Notes under the pieces: generated by a model
Told to the model about the DNA's origin: nothing
Databases searched by the model: none
Seen by the model: the letters and a program-made list of their open reading frames with translations, nothing else
Part shown: positions 35,629 through 45,930 of the stretch, piece by piece
How positions within the stretch are numbered: position 1 is the stretch's first letter
Layout of the letters: the number at the start of each line of letters is the position of its first letter
Position numbers and translations under genes: made by a program
Assembly (NCBI RefSeq): GCF_001281025.1
Contig: NZ_CP012646.1
Location: forward strand, 525,001 to 589,000
DNA: 64,000 nt
Direction: 5' to 3'
From: Streptococcus mitis
GTDB lineage: Bacteria > Bacillota > Bacilli > Lactobacillales > Streptococcaceae

Positions 35629-36267
35629 ATGAATCTTTTGATTATGGGCTTACCTGGTGCAGGTAAGGGAACTCAAGCAGCAAAAATCGTAGAACAATTC
35701 CATGTTGCACATATCTCAACAGGTGATATGTTCCGTGCTGCTATGGCAAATCAAACTGAAATGGGTGTTCTTGCCAAGTCATACATTGACAAGGGTGAAT
35801 TGGTTCCTGACGAAGTTACAAATGGGATCGTAAAAGAACGTCTTTCACAAGATGATATTAAAGAAACAGGATTCTTGTTGGATGGTTACCCACGTACAAT
35901 TGAACAAGCTCATGCCTTGGACAAAACATTGGCTGAACTTGGCATTGAACTAGAAGGTGTCATCAACATTGAAGTAAATCCAGACAGCCTCTTGGAACGT
36001 TTGAGTGGTCGTATTATCCACCGCGTAACTGGAGAAACTTTCCACAAGGTCTTTAACCCACCAGTTGACTATAAAGAAGAAGATTACTACCAACGTGAAG
36101 ATGACAAACCTGAGACAGTGAAACGTCGTTTGGATGTGAATATTGCTCAAGGGGAACCAATCATTGCTCACTACCGTGCCAAAGGTTTGGTTCATGACAT
36201 CGAAGGTAATCAAGATATCAATGATGTCTTCTCAGATATCGAAAAAGTATTGACAAATTTGAAATAA
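35629..36267 (+). CDS. adk: Adenylate kinase
   Basis: 212 aa, long-form adenylate kinase that balances AMP, ADP and ATP. P-loop [12 protein letters not shown] (residues 7-18) and [10 protein letters not shown] are present. The LID region ([19 protein letters not shown]...[16 protein letters not shown]) lacks the four Cys seen in zinc-bearing Gram-positive enzymes, so it is likely zinc-free. AAGGAG lies 7 bases upstream. Confidence 0.97.
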
Positions 36268-36281
36268 AGCGTTTTTCACAC

Positions 36282-36310
36282 TTGCAAAAATCCGCTACAA
36301 ATGTTATACT
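36282..36310 (+). promoter_or_regulatory. Promoter for infA-rpmJ-rpsM-rpsK-rpoA-rplQ
   Basis: TTGCAA (36282-36287), 17-bp spacer, TATACT (36305-36310). It allows the alpha part of the superoperon to be expressed on its own. Confidence 0.75.
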
Positions 36311-36383
36311 GAGATAGTCTGACTTATAATTGTTGTCTCTGTGTCTAGAGGCATCGAATCGAAATTTATGGAGGTGCTTTTGC

Positions 36384-36602
36384 GTGGCAAAAGACGATGT
36401 GATTGAAGTTGAAGGCAAAGTAGTTGATACAATGCCGAATGCAATGTTTACGGTTGAACTTGAAAATGGACATCAGATTTTAGCAACAGTTTCTGGTAAA
36501 ATTCGTAAAAACTATATTCGTATTTTAGCGGGAGATCGTGTTACTGTCGAAATGAGTCCATATGACTTGACACGTGGACGTATCACTTACCGCTTTAAAT
36601 AA
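36384..36602 (+). CDS. infA: Translation initiation factor IF-1
   Basis: 72 aa OB-fold protein, started at GTG 36384 ([20 protein letters not shown]) with GGAGGTG upstream. Ends in the standard [13 protein letters not shown] longer frame from 36330 is rejected. IF-1 blocks the A-site during initiation. Confidence 0.97.
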   Translation: MAKDDVIEVEGKVVDTMPNAMFTVELENGHQILATVSGKIRKNYIRILAGDRVTVEMSPYDLTRGRITYRFK

Positions 36603-36626
36603 TCGAAAAACTTGGAGGGATAAGAA

Positions 36627-36743
36627 ATGAAAGTAAGACCATCGGTCAAACCAATTTGCGAATACTGTAAAGTTATTCGTCGTAATGGTCGTGTTATGGT
36701 AATTTGCCCAGCAAATCCAAAACACAAACAACGTCAAGGATAA
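36627..36743 (+). CDS. rpmJ: 50S ribosomal protein L36
   Basis: 38 aa: [20 protein letters not shown] then [17 protein letters not shown]. The C-x2-C-x12-C-x4-H pattern marks the zinc-binding form. GGAGGG lies 8 bases upstream. The start codon is ATG 36627 and the stop TAA 36741-36743. Confidence 0.97.
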
Positions 36744-36760
36744 GATAGAAAGGAGAAAAC

Positions 36761-37126
36761 ATGGCTCGTATTGCTGGAGTTGACATTCCAAATGACAAAC
36801 GCGTAGTAATCTCATTGACTTATGTTTATGGTATCGGACTTGCAACATCTAAGAAAATTTTGGCTGCTGCTGGAATCTCAGAAGATGTTCGTGTACGTGA
36901 TCTTACATCAGATCAAGAAGATGCTATCCGTCGTGAAGTGGATGCAATCAAAGTTGAAGGTGACCTTCGTCGTGAAGTAAACTTGAACATCAAACGTTTG
37001 ATGGAAATCGGTTCATACCGTGGTATCCGTCACCGTCGTGGACTTCCTGTCCGTGGACAAAACACTAAAAACAACGCTCGCACTCGTAAAGGTAAAGCTG
37101 TCGCGATCGCTGGTAAGAAAAAATAA
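36761..37126 (+). CDS. rpsM: 30S ribosomal protein S13
   Basis: 121 aa. [20 protein letters not shown] and the C-terminal [20 protein letters not shown] are diagnostic. S13 in the 30S head contacts the P-site tRNA and bridges to the 50S subunit. AAAGGAG upstream. Confidence 0.98.
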
Positions 37127-37143
37127 TATAGGAGGTAAAAGTC

Positions 37144-37527
37144 TTGGCTAAACCAACACGTAAACGTCGTGTGAAAAAGAATATCGAATCTGGTATTGCT
37201 CATATTCACGCTACATTTAATAACACTATTGTTATGATTACTGATGTGCATGGTAATGCAATTGCTTGGTCATCAGCTGGTGCTCTTGGTTTCAAAGGTT
37301 CTCGTAAATCTACACCATTCGCTGCTCAAATGGCTTCTGAAGCTGCTGCTAAATCTGCACAAGAACACGGTCTTAAATCAGTTGAAGTTACTGTAAAAGG
37401 TCCAGGTTCTGGTCGCGAGTCAGCTATTCGTGCGCTTGCTGCCGCTGGTCTTGAAGTAACAGCAATTCGTGATGTGACTCCAGTGCCACACAATGGTGCT
37501 CGTCCTCCAAAACGTCGCCGTGTATAA
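37144..37527 (+). CDS. rpsK: 30S ribosomal protein S11
   Basis: 127 aa, starting with the rare codon TTG after [26 protein letters not shown] and the late [18 protein letters not shown] are diagnostic. S11 lies on the 30S platform near the mRNA exit. TTG likely lowers initiation slightly. Confidence 0.97.
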
Positions 37528-37569
37528 TCATCGCATTACACTGCTTTTCGTTTAAGAGGGAGTAACTAA

Positions 37570-38505
37570 ATGATCGAGTTTGAAAAACCAAATATAACAA
37601 AAATTGATGAAAATAAAGATTATGGCAAGTTTGTAATCGAACCACTTGAACGTGGCTACGGTACAACTCTTGGTAACTCTCTTCGTCGTGTACTTCTAGC
37701 TTCTCTACCAGGAGCAGCTGTGACATCTATCAACATTGATGGTGTGTTACATGAGTTTGACACAGTTCCAGGTGTTCGTGAAGACGTGATGCAAATCATT
37801 CTGAACATTAAAGGAATTGCAGTGAAATCGTACGTTGAAGACGAAAAAATCATCGAACTAGATGTTGAAGGTCCTGCTGAAGTAACAGCTGGTGACATTT
37901 TGACAGATAGCGATATTGAAATTGTAAATCCAGATCATTATCTCTTTACAATCGGTGAAGGTTCTTCTCTAAAAGCGACTATGACTGTTAACAGTGGTCG
38001 TGGATATGTACCTGCTGATGAAAATAAAAAGGATAATGCACCAGTTGGAACACTTGCTGTAGATTCTATTTATACACCAGTTACAAAAGTCAACTATCAA
38101 GTGGAACCTGCTCGTGTAGGTAGCAATGATGGATTTGACAAATTAACCCTTGAAATCTTGACAAATGGAACAATTATTCCAGAAGATGCTTTAGGGCTTT
38201 CAGCACGTATTTTGACAGAACATCTTGATTTGTTTACAAATCTTACTGAGATTGCTAAGTCAACTGAAGTGATGAAAGAAGCTGATACTGAATCTGACGA
38301 CCGTATTTTGGATCGTACGATTGAGGAACTGGACTTGTCTGTGCGTTCATACAACTGTTTGAAACGTGCCGGTATCAATACTGTGCATGATTTGACAGAA
38401 AAATCTGAAGCAGAGATGATGAAAGTACGAAATCTTGGACGCAAGAGTTTGGAAGAAGTGAAACTCAAACTCATTGATTTGGGTCTTGGATTAAAAGATA
38501 AATAA
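37570..38505 (+). CDS. rpoA: RNA polymerase subunit alpha
   Basis: 311 aa. The N-terminal dimerisation domain carries [20 protein letters not shown]. The C-terminal domain (about residues 245-305, [19 protein letters not shown] and [13 protein letters not shown]) binds DNA UP elements and regulators such as Spx, which is encoded in this window at 12.5 kb. Confidence 0.98.
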
Positions 38506-38516
38506 AGGAGGAATAC

Positions 38517-38903
38517 ATGGCTTACCGTAAACTAGGACGCACTAGCTCACAACGTAAAGCAATGCTTCGCGATTTGACAACTGACCTTTTGATCAACGAA
38601 TCAATCGTGACAACTGAAGCTCGTGCTAAAGAAATCCGTAAAACTGTTGAAAAAATGATTACTCTAGGTAAACGTGGTGATTTGCATGCACGTCGTCAAG
38701 CAGCTGCTTTCGTACGTAATGAAATCGCATCTGAAAACTATGATGAAGCAACTGATAAGTACACTTCTACTACAGCACTTCAAAAATTGTTCTCAGAAAT
38801 CGCACCTCGTTATGCTGAACGTAACGGTGGATACACTCGTATCCTTAAAACTGAACCACGTCGTGGTGATGCAGCGCCAATGGCGATCATCGAATTAGTA
38901 TAA
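38517..38903 (+). CDS. rplQ: 50S ribosomal protein L17
   Basis: 128 aa. [20 protein letters not shown] and the late [20 protein letters not shown] are diagnostic. The last gene of the superoperon, with AAAGGAGG upstream of its start and a structured 3' region before the terminator. Confidence 0.98.
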   Translation: MAYRKLGRTSSQRKAMLRDLTTDLLINESIVTTEARAKEIRKTVEKMITLGKRGDLHARRQAAAFVRNEIASENYDEATDKYTSTTALQKLFSEIAPRYAERNGGYTRILKTEPRRGDAAPMAIIELV

Positions 38904-38916
38904 AATCATCAATTTT

Positions 38917-39012
38917 GTTGAGTGTTATGATGATGGAGTCTTGTGCTCTTAGTCTAGCTCTGGTCTACCGCTAGGATTTCGGTCCTAGCGGGAACACTCA
39001 TCATAAGTTGGG
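38917..39012 (+). other. Structured 3' region after rplQ
   Basis: A two-level structure: outer arms TTATGATGA (about 38926) and TCATCATAA (about 38998), enclosing a perfect 9-10 bp hairpin CGCTAGGA-TTTC-GGTCCTAGCG (38971-38991). No T-run follows. It may stabilise the 3' end of the long mRNA or be an independent RNA. Confidence 0.5.
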
Positions 39013-39019
39013 ATAGTAG

Positions 39020-39077
39020 ACGCTTGTTTACGAAATTGTTTTTTTCTTAAGAACAACTTCGTAAGCAGGCGTTTTTG
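39020..39077 (+). terminator. Terminator of the S10-spc-alpha superoperon
   Basis: Imperfect 21-bp arms, 39020-39040 and 39052-39072, followed by TTTTT. By far the strongest stop in the region. Confidence 0.82.
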
Positions 39078-39097
39078 AGTATTTTAGTTAGAATTAT

Positions 39098-39105
39098 GCT
39101 ATACT
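39098..39105 (+). promoter_or_regulatory. Promoter of the ACT-domain/UPF0210 pair
   Basis: Extended -10 TGCTATACT with hexamer 39100-39105; a TTGAGT at 39075-39080 is 19 bp upstream and may serve as -35. Confidence 0.55.
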
Positions 39106-39166
39106 ATTGAAAAGAATCCTGTTTAATGTTCAGGTTTCCTATTAAAAGAAGAATTGGAGTTTGCTT

Positions 39167-39433
39167 ATGAAAGCGATTATAACTGTTGTTGGTAAAGATA
39201 AGTCTGGAATTGTTGCAGGTGTTTCTGGTAAAATTGCAGAATTGGGTTTAAATATTGATGATATCTCTCAAACTGTTTTGGATGAATATTTCACGATGAT
39301 GGCTGTCGTCTCTAGCGATGAAAAGCAAGATTTTACCTATCTTCGTAATGAATTTGAAAGCTTTGGGCAAACTTTGAATGTAAAAATCAATATTCAGAGT
39401 GCAGCGATTTTCGAAGCTATGTTTAATATCTAG
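39167..39433 (+). CDS. ACT domain protein, UPF0237 family
   Basis: 88 aa consisting of a single ACT domain (MKAIITVVGKDKSGIVAGVS) with a C-terminal helix. ACT domains bind amino acids or other small ligands. I start at ATG 39167, 7 bases after TTGGAG. It is always found next to a UPF0210 gene, as here (9 bases apart), so the two probably act together. The ligand is unknown. Confidence 0.9.
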   Translation: MKAIITVVGKDKSGIVAGVSGKIAELGLNIDDISQTVLDEYFTMMAVVSSDEKQDFTYLRNEFESFGQTLNVKINIQSAAIFEAMFNI

Positions 39434-39442
39434 GAGGTTATC

Positions 39443-40780
39443 ATGGATATTAGACAAGTTACTGAAACCATCGCCATGATTGAGGAGCAAAACTTCGATA
39501 TCAGAACTATTACCATGGGGATTTCCCTATTAGACTGTATTGATCCAGATATCAATCGTGCTGCGGAGAAAATTTATCAAAAGATTACGAGCAAGGCAGC
39601 TAATTTAGCGGCTGTTGGTGATGAAATTGCGGCTGAGTTGGGAATTCCTATCGTTAATAAGCGTGTATCGGTGACTCCTATTTCTCTGATTGGAGCAGCG
39701 ACAGATGCGACAGACTATGTGGTTCTGGCAAAAGCGCTTGATAAGGCTGCGAAAGAGATTGGAGTGGACTTTATTGGTGGTTTCTCTGCCTTGGTACAAA
39801 AAGGTTATCAAAAGGGAGATGAGATTCTTATCAATTCTATTCCTCGCGCTTTGGCTGAAACGGACAAGGTCTGCTCGTCAGTCAATATCGGCTCAACCAA
39901 GTCTGGTATCAATATGACCGCTGTTGCAGATATGGGACAAGTTATCAAGGAAACGGCAAATCTTTCTGATATGGGGGCTGCTAAGCTGGTTGTATTTGCT
40001 AATGCTGTTGAGGATAATCCATTTATGGCGGGTGCCTTCCATGGTATTGGTGAAGCAGATGTTATTATCAATGTCGGAGTTTCTGGTCCTGGTGTGGTGA
40101 AACGTGCCTTGGAAAAAGTTCGTGGAGAGAGCTTTGACGTAGTAGCAGAAACGGTCAAGAAGACTGCCTTTAAAATCACTCGTATCGGTCAATTGGTTGG
40201 TCAGATGGCTAGTGAGAGACTGGGTGTGGAGTTTGGTATTGTGGACTTGAGTTTGGCGCCAACTCCTGCGGTTGGAGATTCTGTAGCACGTGTTCTTGAG
40301 GAAATGGGACTAGAAACAGTTGGTACGCATGGAACGACGGCTGCCTTGGCTCTCTTGAATGACCAAGTTAAGAAGGGCGGAGTTATGGCCTGCAACCAAG
40401 TTGGTGGTTTGTCTGGTGCCTTTATCCCTGTTTCAGAGGATGAAGGAATGATTGCTGCAGTGCAAAATGGCTCTCTTAATCTGGAAAAACTAGAAGCTAT
40501 GACGGCTATCTGTTCCGTTGGATTGGATATGATTGCCATTCCGGAGGATACACCTGCTGAAACCATTGCGGCTATGATTGCAGATGAAGCTGCAATTGGT
40601 GTCATTAACATGAAAACAACAGCTGTTCGTATCATTCCTAAAGGAAAAGAAGGCGACATGATTGAGTTTGGTGGCCTATTAGGAACTGCACCTGTTATGA
40701 AAGTCAATGGGGCTTCGTCTGTCGATTTCATTTCTCGTGGAGGACAAATCCCAGCACCAATTCATAGTTTTAAAAATTAA
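39443..40780 (+). CDS. UPF0210 (DUF711) family protein
   Basis: 445 aa, full length. The N-terminal [14 protein letters not shown] and the glycine-rich C-terminal regions ([21 protein letters not shown]) are family hallmarks. The fold is known to resemble the glycyl-radical enzyme barrel, but no activity is established. Cotranscribed with the ACT-domain gene. Its stop lies 16 bases before a CiaR site, so transcripts may interfere with the small RNA downstream. Confidence 0.9.
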   Translation: MDIRQVTETIAMIEEQNFDIRTITMGISLLDCIDPDINRAAEKIYQKITSKAANLAAVGDEIAAELGIPIVNKRVSVTPISLIGAATDATDYVVLAKALDKAAKEIGVDFIGGFSALVQKGYQKGDEILINSIPRALAETDKVCSSVNIGSTKSGINMTAVADMGQVIKETANLSDMGAAKLVVFANAVEDNPFMAGAFHGIGEADVIINVGVSGPGVVKRALEKVRGESFDVVAETVKKTAFKITRIGQLVGQMASERLGVEFGIVDLSLAPTPAVGDSVARVLEEMGLETVGTHGTTAALALLNDQVKKGGVMACNQVGGLSGAFIPVSEDEGMIAAVQNGSLNLEKLEAMTAICSVGLDMIAIPEDTPAETIAAMIADEAAIGVINMKTTAVRIIPKGKEGDMIEFGGLLGTAPVMKVNGASSVDFISRGGQIPAPIHSFKN

Positions 40781-40795
40781 GAAAATAGGAGAAAT

Positions 40796-40828
40796 TTTAA
40801 GCTCTATTTAAGGTTTGATGTGTATACT
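40796..40828 (+). promoter_or_regulatory. CiaR-controlled promoter of the first csRNA
   Basis: A perfect CiaR repeat TTTAAG-N5-TTTAAG (40796-40801 and 40807-40812), exactly 10 bp before TATACT (40823-40828). This is the arrangement reported for CiaR-activated promoters. Confidence 0.88.
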
Positions 40829-40834
40829 ATAATC

Positions 40835-40985
40835 ATTAAATAAAGACCTCCTAATATTATTTGAAACAGATAACACTGATTTAGTTTGAATTTGACTTTC
40901 ATCTAATATCTTTATTTAATAGAACTCCTAAACTTTTTCATAATAATCTCCTGCAAAAGTCGCCTGTAAGGGTGGCTTTTGTTTT
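40835..40985 (+). ncRNA. CiaR-dependent small RNA (csRNA family), long form
   Basis: About 151 nt from the predicted start (~40835) to the terminator (arms 40955-40964 and 40971-40980, then GTTTTA). It shares ATTAAATAAAGACCTCCTAA and a later AACTTTTTCATAATAATCTCC with the other copies in this window. The CCTCCT and ATCTCC stretches can pair with ribosome binding sites. Pneumococcal csRNAs of this kind repress genes such as comC. It has an extra ~55-nt insertion in the middle compared with the 95-nt copies. Confidence 0.88.
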
Positions 40986-41024
40986 ATCATCCATGATATA
41001 ATAGAAGCAAATGGAGGACGGAAA

Positions 41025-41717
41025 ATGGTAAAAGTACGATTGTATTTGGTACGTCATGGCAAGACCATGTTTAACACGATTGGTCGCGCGCAAGGTTGGA
41101 GCGATACTCCCTTAACAGCTGAAGGTGAACGAGGGATTCAAGAATTAGGAATCGGTTTGCGAGAATCTGGTCTACAGTTTGAGCGCGCTTATTCCAGTGA
41201 TTCTGGCCGCACCATTCAGACAATGGGAATCATTCTTGAAGAACTTGGCCTGCAGGAGAAAATCCCTTATCGTATGGACAAGCGTATCAGAGAATGGTGT
41301 TTTGGTAGCTTTGACGGAGCTTATGATGGTGATCTTTTCATGGGCATTATTCCTCGTATCTTTAATGTGGACCACGTTCACCAATTATCTTATGCTGAAC
41401 TGGCTGAGGGTTTGGTAGAGGTCGATACAGCTGGTTGGGCTGAAGGCTGGGAAAAACTCAGTGGCCGAATTAAGGAAGGTTTTGAAGCGATTGCTAAAGA
41501 AATGGAAGAACAAGGTGGGGGCAATGCTCTTGTCGTGAGCCACGGAATGACCATTGGAACCATTGTTTATCTGATTAATGGTATGCATCCGCATGGTCTA
41601 GATAATGGTAGCGTGACGATCCTTGAATATGAGGATGGGCAGTTTAGCGTTGAAGTCGTCGGCGACCGTAGTTACCGGGAGTTAGGCCAGCAGAAGATGG
41701 AGGAAGCCTCTATTTAA
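41025..41717 (+). CDS. gpmB: Histidine phosphatase, phosphoglycerate mutase family
   Basis: 230 aa with the RHG motif YLVRHGKTMFN near residue 9 (catalytic His) and the second His in VVSHGMTIG. The long insertion and low similarity to GpmA suggest a broad phosphatase, not the glycolytic mutase; the gpmB name is by tradition. An extended -10 (TGATATAAT, hexamer 40997-41002) and GGAGGA upstream support the start. Confidence 0.82.
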   Translation: MVKVRLYLVRHGKTMFNTIGRAQGWSDTPLTAEGERGIQELGIGLRESGLQFERAYSSDSGRTIQTMGIILEELGLQEKIPYRMDKRIREWCFGSFDGAYDGDLFMGIIPRIFNVDHVHQLSYAELAEGLVEVDTAGWAEGWEKLSGRIKEGFEAIAKEMEEQGGGNALVVSHGMTIGTIVYLINGMHPHGLDNGSVTILEYEDGQFSVEVVGDRSYRELGQQKMEEASI

Positions 41718-41773
41718 TCAGTCTGGACTTGCTTGCTAGGAACTGAGGATTTGATAGGAATATCAAGATAAGA

Positions 41774-41808
41774 AAAAACAGCCGAGGGTAATCCTTTCGG
41801 CTGTTTTT
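41774..41808. terminator. Bidirectional terminator between gpmB and the ABC importer operon
   Basis: Perfect 12-bp arms aaaaacagccga (41774-41785) and tcggctgttttt (41797-41808). A-run on one side and T-run on the other let it serve the + gene and the - operon. Confidence 0.85.
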
Positions 41809-41819
41809 GATGGGGAAAA

Positions 41820-43478
41820 CTAAAGTGTAATGCTATTGCTTTTAGAGATTTTCATAAATAAGAGTAATGAACTCACTGTTAGAATAGTCAGGATAGTTGA
41901 CAAGGCTGCCGCAACACCGTAATTTCCTCTAAGAACCTCTGTATAAATAGCTACAGTCATTGTTCTTGTTTTGACATTGTAGAGGAGGATAGAGGTAGAG
42001 AGCTCTGAAATCATTGTGACCCAAGATAGGATAGCTCCAGAAATAATACCAGATAGCATCATTGGAGTTGTAATCTTGGCAAAGGTATTGAGACGGCTAC
42101 TTCCTAAACTTTCAGCGGCTTCTTCAATACTTGGTGCTATTTGTTGCAAGCTAGCAACAGATGAGCGAATAGTATACGGTAATCTTCTGACAGATAGAGA
42201 CATAATTAAGATGAAAGCAGTCCCTGTAATCATAAGAAATCCACTTCCAAATAGACCGGTATTGAAAGAAGAAATGAAGGCAATCCCTAGAACGGTTCCT
42301 GGTACAATATAAGGTACCATACTGAGGCTGTCAATTAAGTTTGTAAACACATTCCGTTTTCTAACGGCTAGGTAGGAGATAAATGTTGCGAATAGGACAA
42401 CTAGAACTAAGGCAATCAAAGGGATACGAATAGTATTGAAAATAGCAGATCCCATACGATTGAAAGCTACCTTGTAACTGTTTAGAGAATAGCCTTTGAC
42501 AAATACCATACCTGATGTTTTTAGGAAAGAAGTATAAATCAAGTAGACTTGAGGTAGAACAGAGAACAAGATAATTCCGTAGACTGTCGCATAAATGGCA
42601 GCCATTTTTCCTTTTGTAGTTTTTTTAGGCTCAATTGGATGGAGCGAATTCATACTGAAACTGTAGCGATTTGAAATGTATTTTTGGATAAGGAAAATTG
42701 CTAAGGCAATGATAATCGCCATAATTGCTAAAGCAGATGCAAAAGCAGAATTTCCTCCAACCTCGCTAATGAATTGGGTATAAATCAAGACCGGGAAAGT
42801 CCGATATCCTTCACCAATCAACATAGGCGTTCCAAAGTCTGAGAATGCTCTCATAAATACAAGTAGGGCAGCTGCTAGTAAGGTTGGAACTAGGAGAGGC
42901 AAAACAACCGTTACGATACGCTTAAATCCGAAGGAACCCATGCTTTCAGCAGCTTCAAGTAGAGAATTGTCAATACTTTTCATTGTCCCAGCAACGTATA
43001 GAAATACCAGTGGGAATAGTTGCAGTGTAAAGACAAGTACAATTCCTTTGAATCCATAAATATCAATAGCTGGAAGATGAAGAGTATTTGTCATGAATTT
43101 TGTGATGACCCCATTTCGTCCCAGCAAGAGAATCCAGGAGTAGGCTCCCACGAAAGGAGCTGACATGGAAGCAATGATAATCAATATTTGTAGAAATTTC
43201 TTTCCCTTGAAGTCATACATGGAAAAGAGATAAGCTAATAGGGTTCCTACAACTAAGGAAGTGACAGTAGCGGTAATGGAAACCTTGAAACTGTTGACAA
43301 GTGTCTCAGAGTAGTAGGCTTTACTAAAGAAAGTGACAAAATTAGCTAGTGAAAATTGTCCCTCATGTATGAGTGCTTGCTTGAGCACGGTAACGATAGG
43401 ATAAACCAGAAAGACAAGATAGGTAAGAAAGATGAAGAAAGAGGAGGCTGTCCAAATATTTAGTTTTTTACGTTCCAT
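41820..43478 (-). CDS. ABC importer permease, two fused domains (iron type)
   Basis: 552 aa with about twelve transmembrane helices. Two binding-protein-dependent transport motifs are visible, LEAAESMGSFGFKRIVTVVLP and EEAAESLGSSRLNTFAKITT, showing two fused permease halves as in Fe3+ (FbpB/AfuB) importers. The last gene of a leftward operon: substrate-binding lipoprotein, ATPase, permease. The 5' end overlaps the ATPase gene by 11 bases. I recall this locus as an iron transporter in pneumococcus; related systems carry phosphonates, so the substrate is inferred. Confidence 0.85.
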   Translation of the reverse strand: MERKKLNIWTASSFFIFLTYLVFLVYPIVTVLKQALIHEGQFSLANFVTFFSKAYYSETLVNSFKVSITATVTSLVVGTLLAYLFSMYDFKGKKFLQILIIIASMSAPFVGAYSWILLLGRNGVITKFMTNTLHLPAIDIYGFKGIVLVFTLQLFPLVFLYVAGTMKSIDNSLLEAAESMGSFGFKRIVTVVLPLLVPTLLAAALLVFMRAFSDFGTPMLIGEGYRTFPVLIYTQFISEVGGNSAFASALAIMAIIIALAIFLIQKYISNRYSFSMNSLHPIEPKKTTKGKMAAIYATVYGIILFSVLPQVYLIYTSFLKTSGMVFVKGYSLNSYKVAFNRMGSAIFNTIRIPLIALVLVVLFATFISYLAVRKRNVFTNLIDSLSMVPYIVPGTVLGIAFISSFNTGLFGSGFLMITGTAFILIMSLSVRRLPYTIRSSVASLQQIAPSIEEAAESLGSSRLNTFAKITTPMMLSGIISGAILSWVTMISELSTSILLYNVKTRTMTVAIYTEVLRGNYGVAAALSTILTILTVSSLLLFMKISKSNSITL

Positions 43479-44559
43479 GGTTGACTCCTTTTATCAGGTT
43501 TTGTGAACCATCTGCAGAAAAGACGTTTAATTTTTGAGTATTGATTCGTAGACGAATACGATCGCCTTTTTGTAGATCTTCTTCAAAAGTTGATTCTTCG
43601 CTAACTTGAATTTTTGAGGCAAAACCTGTCTCGATGAAGTATTCAGTATTCAGTCCAAGATAGACGCTATCGCTAATAGTTCCTTCAATATCTCCAGATT
43701 CATCTTTGATAAACTCTTCAGGACGAATACTTACATGAATAGCTTGTGCCTCAGCCTGATCAAGAGCTGGCATTCGAAGAGCATAGCCATCTGAAAAGAC
43801 GATATAAGCGCCGTCGCTCCGTTTTTCAAGAGTGGCAGGGATAATATTTGTGCGTCCGATAAAGGTAGCCACAAACTCATTAGCTGGTTTATGATAGAGT
43901 TCTTTTGGTCGACCGATTTGTTGGATGACTCCGTCTTTCATAACAGCAATTTGGTCTGAAATAGCCATAGCTTCTTCTTGGTCGTGGGTCACATAAACAG
44001 TTGTAATACCCACTTCGTGTTGGATTTCTCGAATAGCTTGACGCATATCCAAGCGAAGTTTGGCATCTAGGTTACTAAGTGGCTCGTCCATGAGGAGAAC
44101 ACTTGGATTAACAGCTAAGGCACGTGCCAAGGCGACACGTTGTTGTTGTCCACCACTAAGTTTATCGGGCTTTCGATCCGCATATTGAGCAATTTGCATG
44201 AGTTCAAGATATTTATTGGTCTGTTGTACCAATTCTTCTTTAGGGACTTTCTTTTGCTTGAGACCAAAAGCAACATTGTCTCGAACAGTCAAATGTGGGA
44301 AAATAGCGTAGTTTTGGAAAACCATGCCGATATTGCGTTTGCTGGGTTCCATATTATTGATTTTTGTATCATCGAAGTAAAATTCTCCGCCTTCGATACT
44401 GTTGAAACCTGCAATCATACGAAGAAGGGTCGTTTTCCCACACCCTGAAGGACCAAGGATGGTAAAGAGACTTCCTTTGGGAACTGTAATATTTAAATTA
44501 TCAATAACAGGAACATCGTGGTAGATTTTTTTGGCGTTAATAATTTTGATCTCACTCAT
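43468..44559 (-). CDS. ABC importer ATPase (iron / polyamine type)
   Basis: 363 aa. Walker [17 protein letters not shown], signature [15 protein letters not shown], Walker [12 protein letters not shown] and switch His in [11 protein letters not shown] are all present. A C-terminal TOBE-like domain of about 120 residues follows, typical of importers with small substrates. It lies between the lipoprotein and permease genes, 12 bases after the first and overlapping the second by 11. Confidence 0.9.
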   Translation of the reverse strand: MSEIKIINAKKIYHDVPVIDNLNITVPKGSLFTILGPSGCGKTTLLRMIAGFNSIEGGEFYFDDTKINNMEPSKRNIGMVFQNYAIFPHLTVRDNVAFGLKQKKVPKEELVQQTNKYLELMQIAQYADRKPDKLSGGQQQRVALARALAVNPSVLLMDEPLSNLDAKLRLDMRQAIREIQHEVGITTVYVTHDQEEAMAISDQIAVMKDGVIQQIGRPKELYHKPANEFVATFIGRTNIIPATLEKRSDGAYIVFSDGYALRMPALDQAEAQAIHVSIRPEEFIKDESGDIEGTISDSVYLGLNTEYFIETGFASKIQVSEESTFEEDLQKGDRIRLRINTQKLNVFSADGSQNLIKGVNHGT

Positions 44560-44571
44560 AGTGAACCTCTT

Positions 44572-45612
44572 TTACTGTTTAGATTGGATATCTGTAAAAA
44601 TATCATTGTACTTTTTAAGAATAGCAGATTTGTTTTTAATGACATAATCGGAATCTTCAGTGGCAATATTGATTTCTGTCATAGCCTTCATATTTTTATT
44701 GGTTCTAGCATTTTTACGAATGGGTCTGATTGTTGTTTCAGTTCCTAGCTTATCTTGGATTTCTTGAGAAAGGAGGAAATCGATAAATTTCTTGGCATTT
44801 TCCATGTGTTTGGCATTTTTGATGATAGCTGCGTTACCAGGTAAAAAGACGGTTCCTTCTTTTGGATAAATGACTTTTACATCAACCCCATCATTTAAGA
44901 GTTTTAAGGCAGGGTCTTCATAGGTGAGTCCAACAGCCATTTCCCCATCGGCGACAGCTTTGTAAACATTTGAAGAGCTAGATGCAATTTTTCCATCTAC
45001 TAGGGTAAATAGATTTTTCACATAGGTCCAAGCTTGTTCATTTTCGTATCCACCTTGGTCTACAAGCATGTTTGTTAATTGAGCAAAAGCGCTAGAAGCA
45101 TTACTTGGATCAGCAGTTGCGATTTTTCCTTTTAATTTAGGATTGAGTAGATCATTGTAGCCTTCAATTTTAATATCTTTTGTAAGAGCTGAATTGGCAA
45201 TGATAACACTAACATCAAGTGTATAAGGTGTGTAGAATCCTGTTTTATTTTGATATTCAGGGATTATCTGGTCATTTTCTTGGGAAATATAAGGTTCAAA
45301 AAGATTTTCGTTAGAAGAGAAGAGGGCGTAGGAGCCTCCGAAAATGACATCGGCTACTGGGGATTCTTTTTCGGCCTCAGCTTTTTTGAACAATTCACCC
45401 GTGCTGGCTTGTACTAAGTCAACCTTAATACCATATTTTTCTTCGAAGGCTGGGACTGTTTCTTCGATAAGGTCTTCAGGGTTAGGCGAGTAGACAACCA
45501 AAGTGCTATCTGAATCTTTTTCAGTGCTAGTTTCCGCTTCTGTTGTTGAAGAACATCCTGATAAAGTAAGAAATATCCATCCACAAGAGAGAAAGAATAG
45601 TAGTTTTTTCAT
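44572..45612 (-). CDS. ABC importer substrate-binding lipoprotein (iron type)
   Basis: 346 aa. The signal peptide ends in the lipobox LTLSGC (Cys20). The mature part is a two-lobe periplasmic-binding-protein type II fold, with VVYSPNPEDLIEETVPAFEEKYG at the start and VKVIYPKEGTVFLPGNAAIIKNA near the hinge, as in Fe3+ binding proteins such as FutA and AfuA. It is the first gene of the leftward operon, with AAGGAG 7 bases upstream. Confidence 0.85.
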   Translation of the reverse strand: MKKLLFFLSCGWIFLTLSGCSSTTEAETSTEKDSDSTLVVYSPNPEDLIEETVPAFEEKYGIKVDLVQASTGELFKKAEAEKESPVADVIFGGSYALFSSNENLFEPYISQENDQIIPEYQNKTGFYTPYTLDVSVIIANSALTKDIKIEGYNDLLNPKLKGKIATADPSNASSAFAQLTNMLVDQGGYENEQAWTYVKNLFTLVDGKIASSSSNVYKAVADGEMAVGLTYEDPALKLLNDGVDVKVIYPKEGTVFLPGNAAIIKNAKHMENAKKFIDFLLSQEIQDKLGTETTIRPIRKNARTNKNMKAMTEINIATEDSDYVIKNKSAILKKYNDIFTDIQSKQ

Positions 45613-45930
45613 AAGAATCTCCTTTTTACGAACATTTTCTCTACCTAGATTGTTAATGTTTTTAAATTGTAGAGTTCTACAGGATATAATAAAAACCTTA
45701 AAGAAATCTAAAACGGGGAATATGAGTCAAAGGCGTTAGGGGGAAAAAGATGGAAGAGACAAATAATCGATATAAGTTAATTTCAAGTGCTAGCTAATTT
45801 TTTATACTGCTAAATAAGCTGGATTTGCGATTCAGTCTTTCTTGGCATACAAGCCCAAAAGAACATTTCTCGTCTTTCAAATTCCCTCAAAAATGGTATA
45901 ATAGTAACATCACAAAATTGGAGAGAGACC
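45613..45930. promoter_or_regulatory. Divergent spacer: ABC importer and leuS promoters
   Basis: On the minus side a dyad TGTAGA-GT-TCTACA (45668-45681) lies next to a possible TTTAGA-17-TTATAT promoter and could be an operator for the importer. On the plus side an extended -10, TGGTATAAT (about 45893-45901), precedes leuS. A 15-codon ORF (45750-45797) with GGGGG upstream may be a gene fragment. No T-box (GGGTGGTACC-type core) is seen ahead of leuS. The rest shows nothing I can name. Confidence 0.5.

Noticed and set aside
45750..45797. 15-codon ORF with a G-rich stretch upstream as a leader peptide
   Set aside because: No codon bias toward leucine and no following hairpin. It looks like a chance ORF or the start of a lost gene.
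45700..45930. T-box leader before leuS
   Set aside because: No T-box core (GGGTGG-type) or antiterminator/terminator pair is visible; only an extended -10 precedes leuS.
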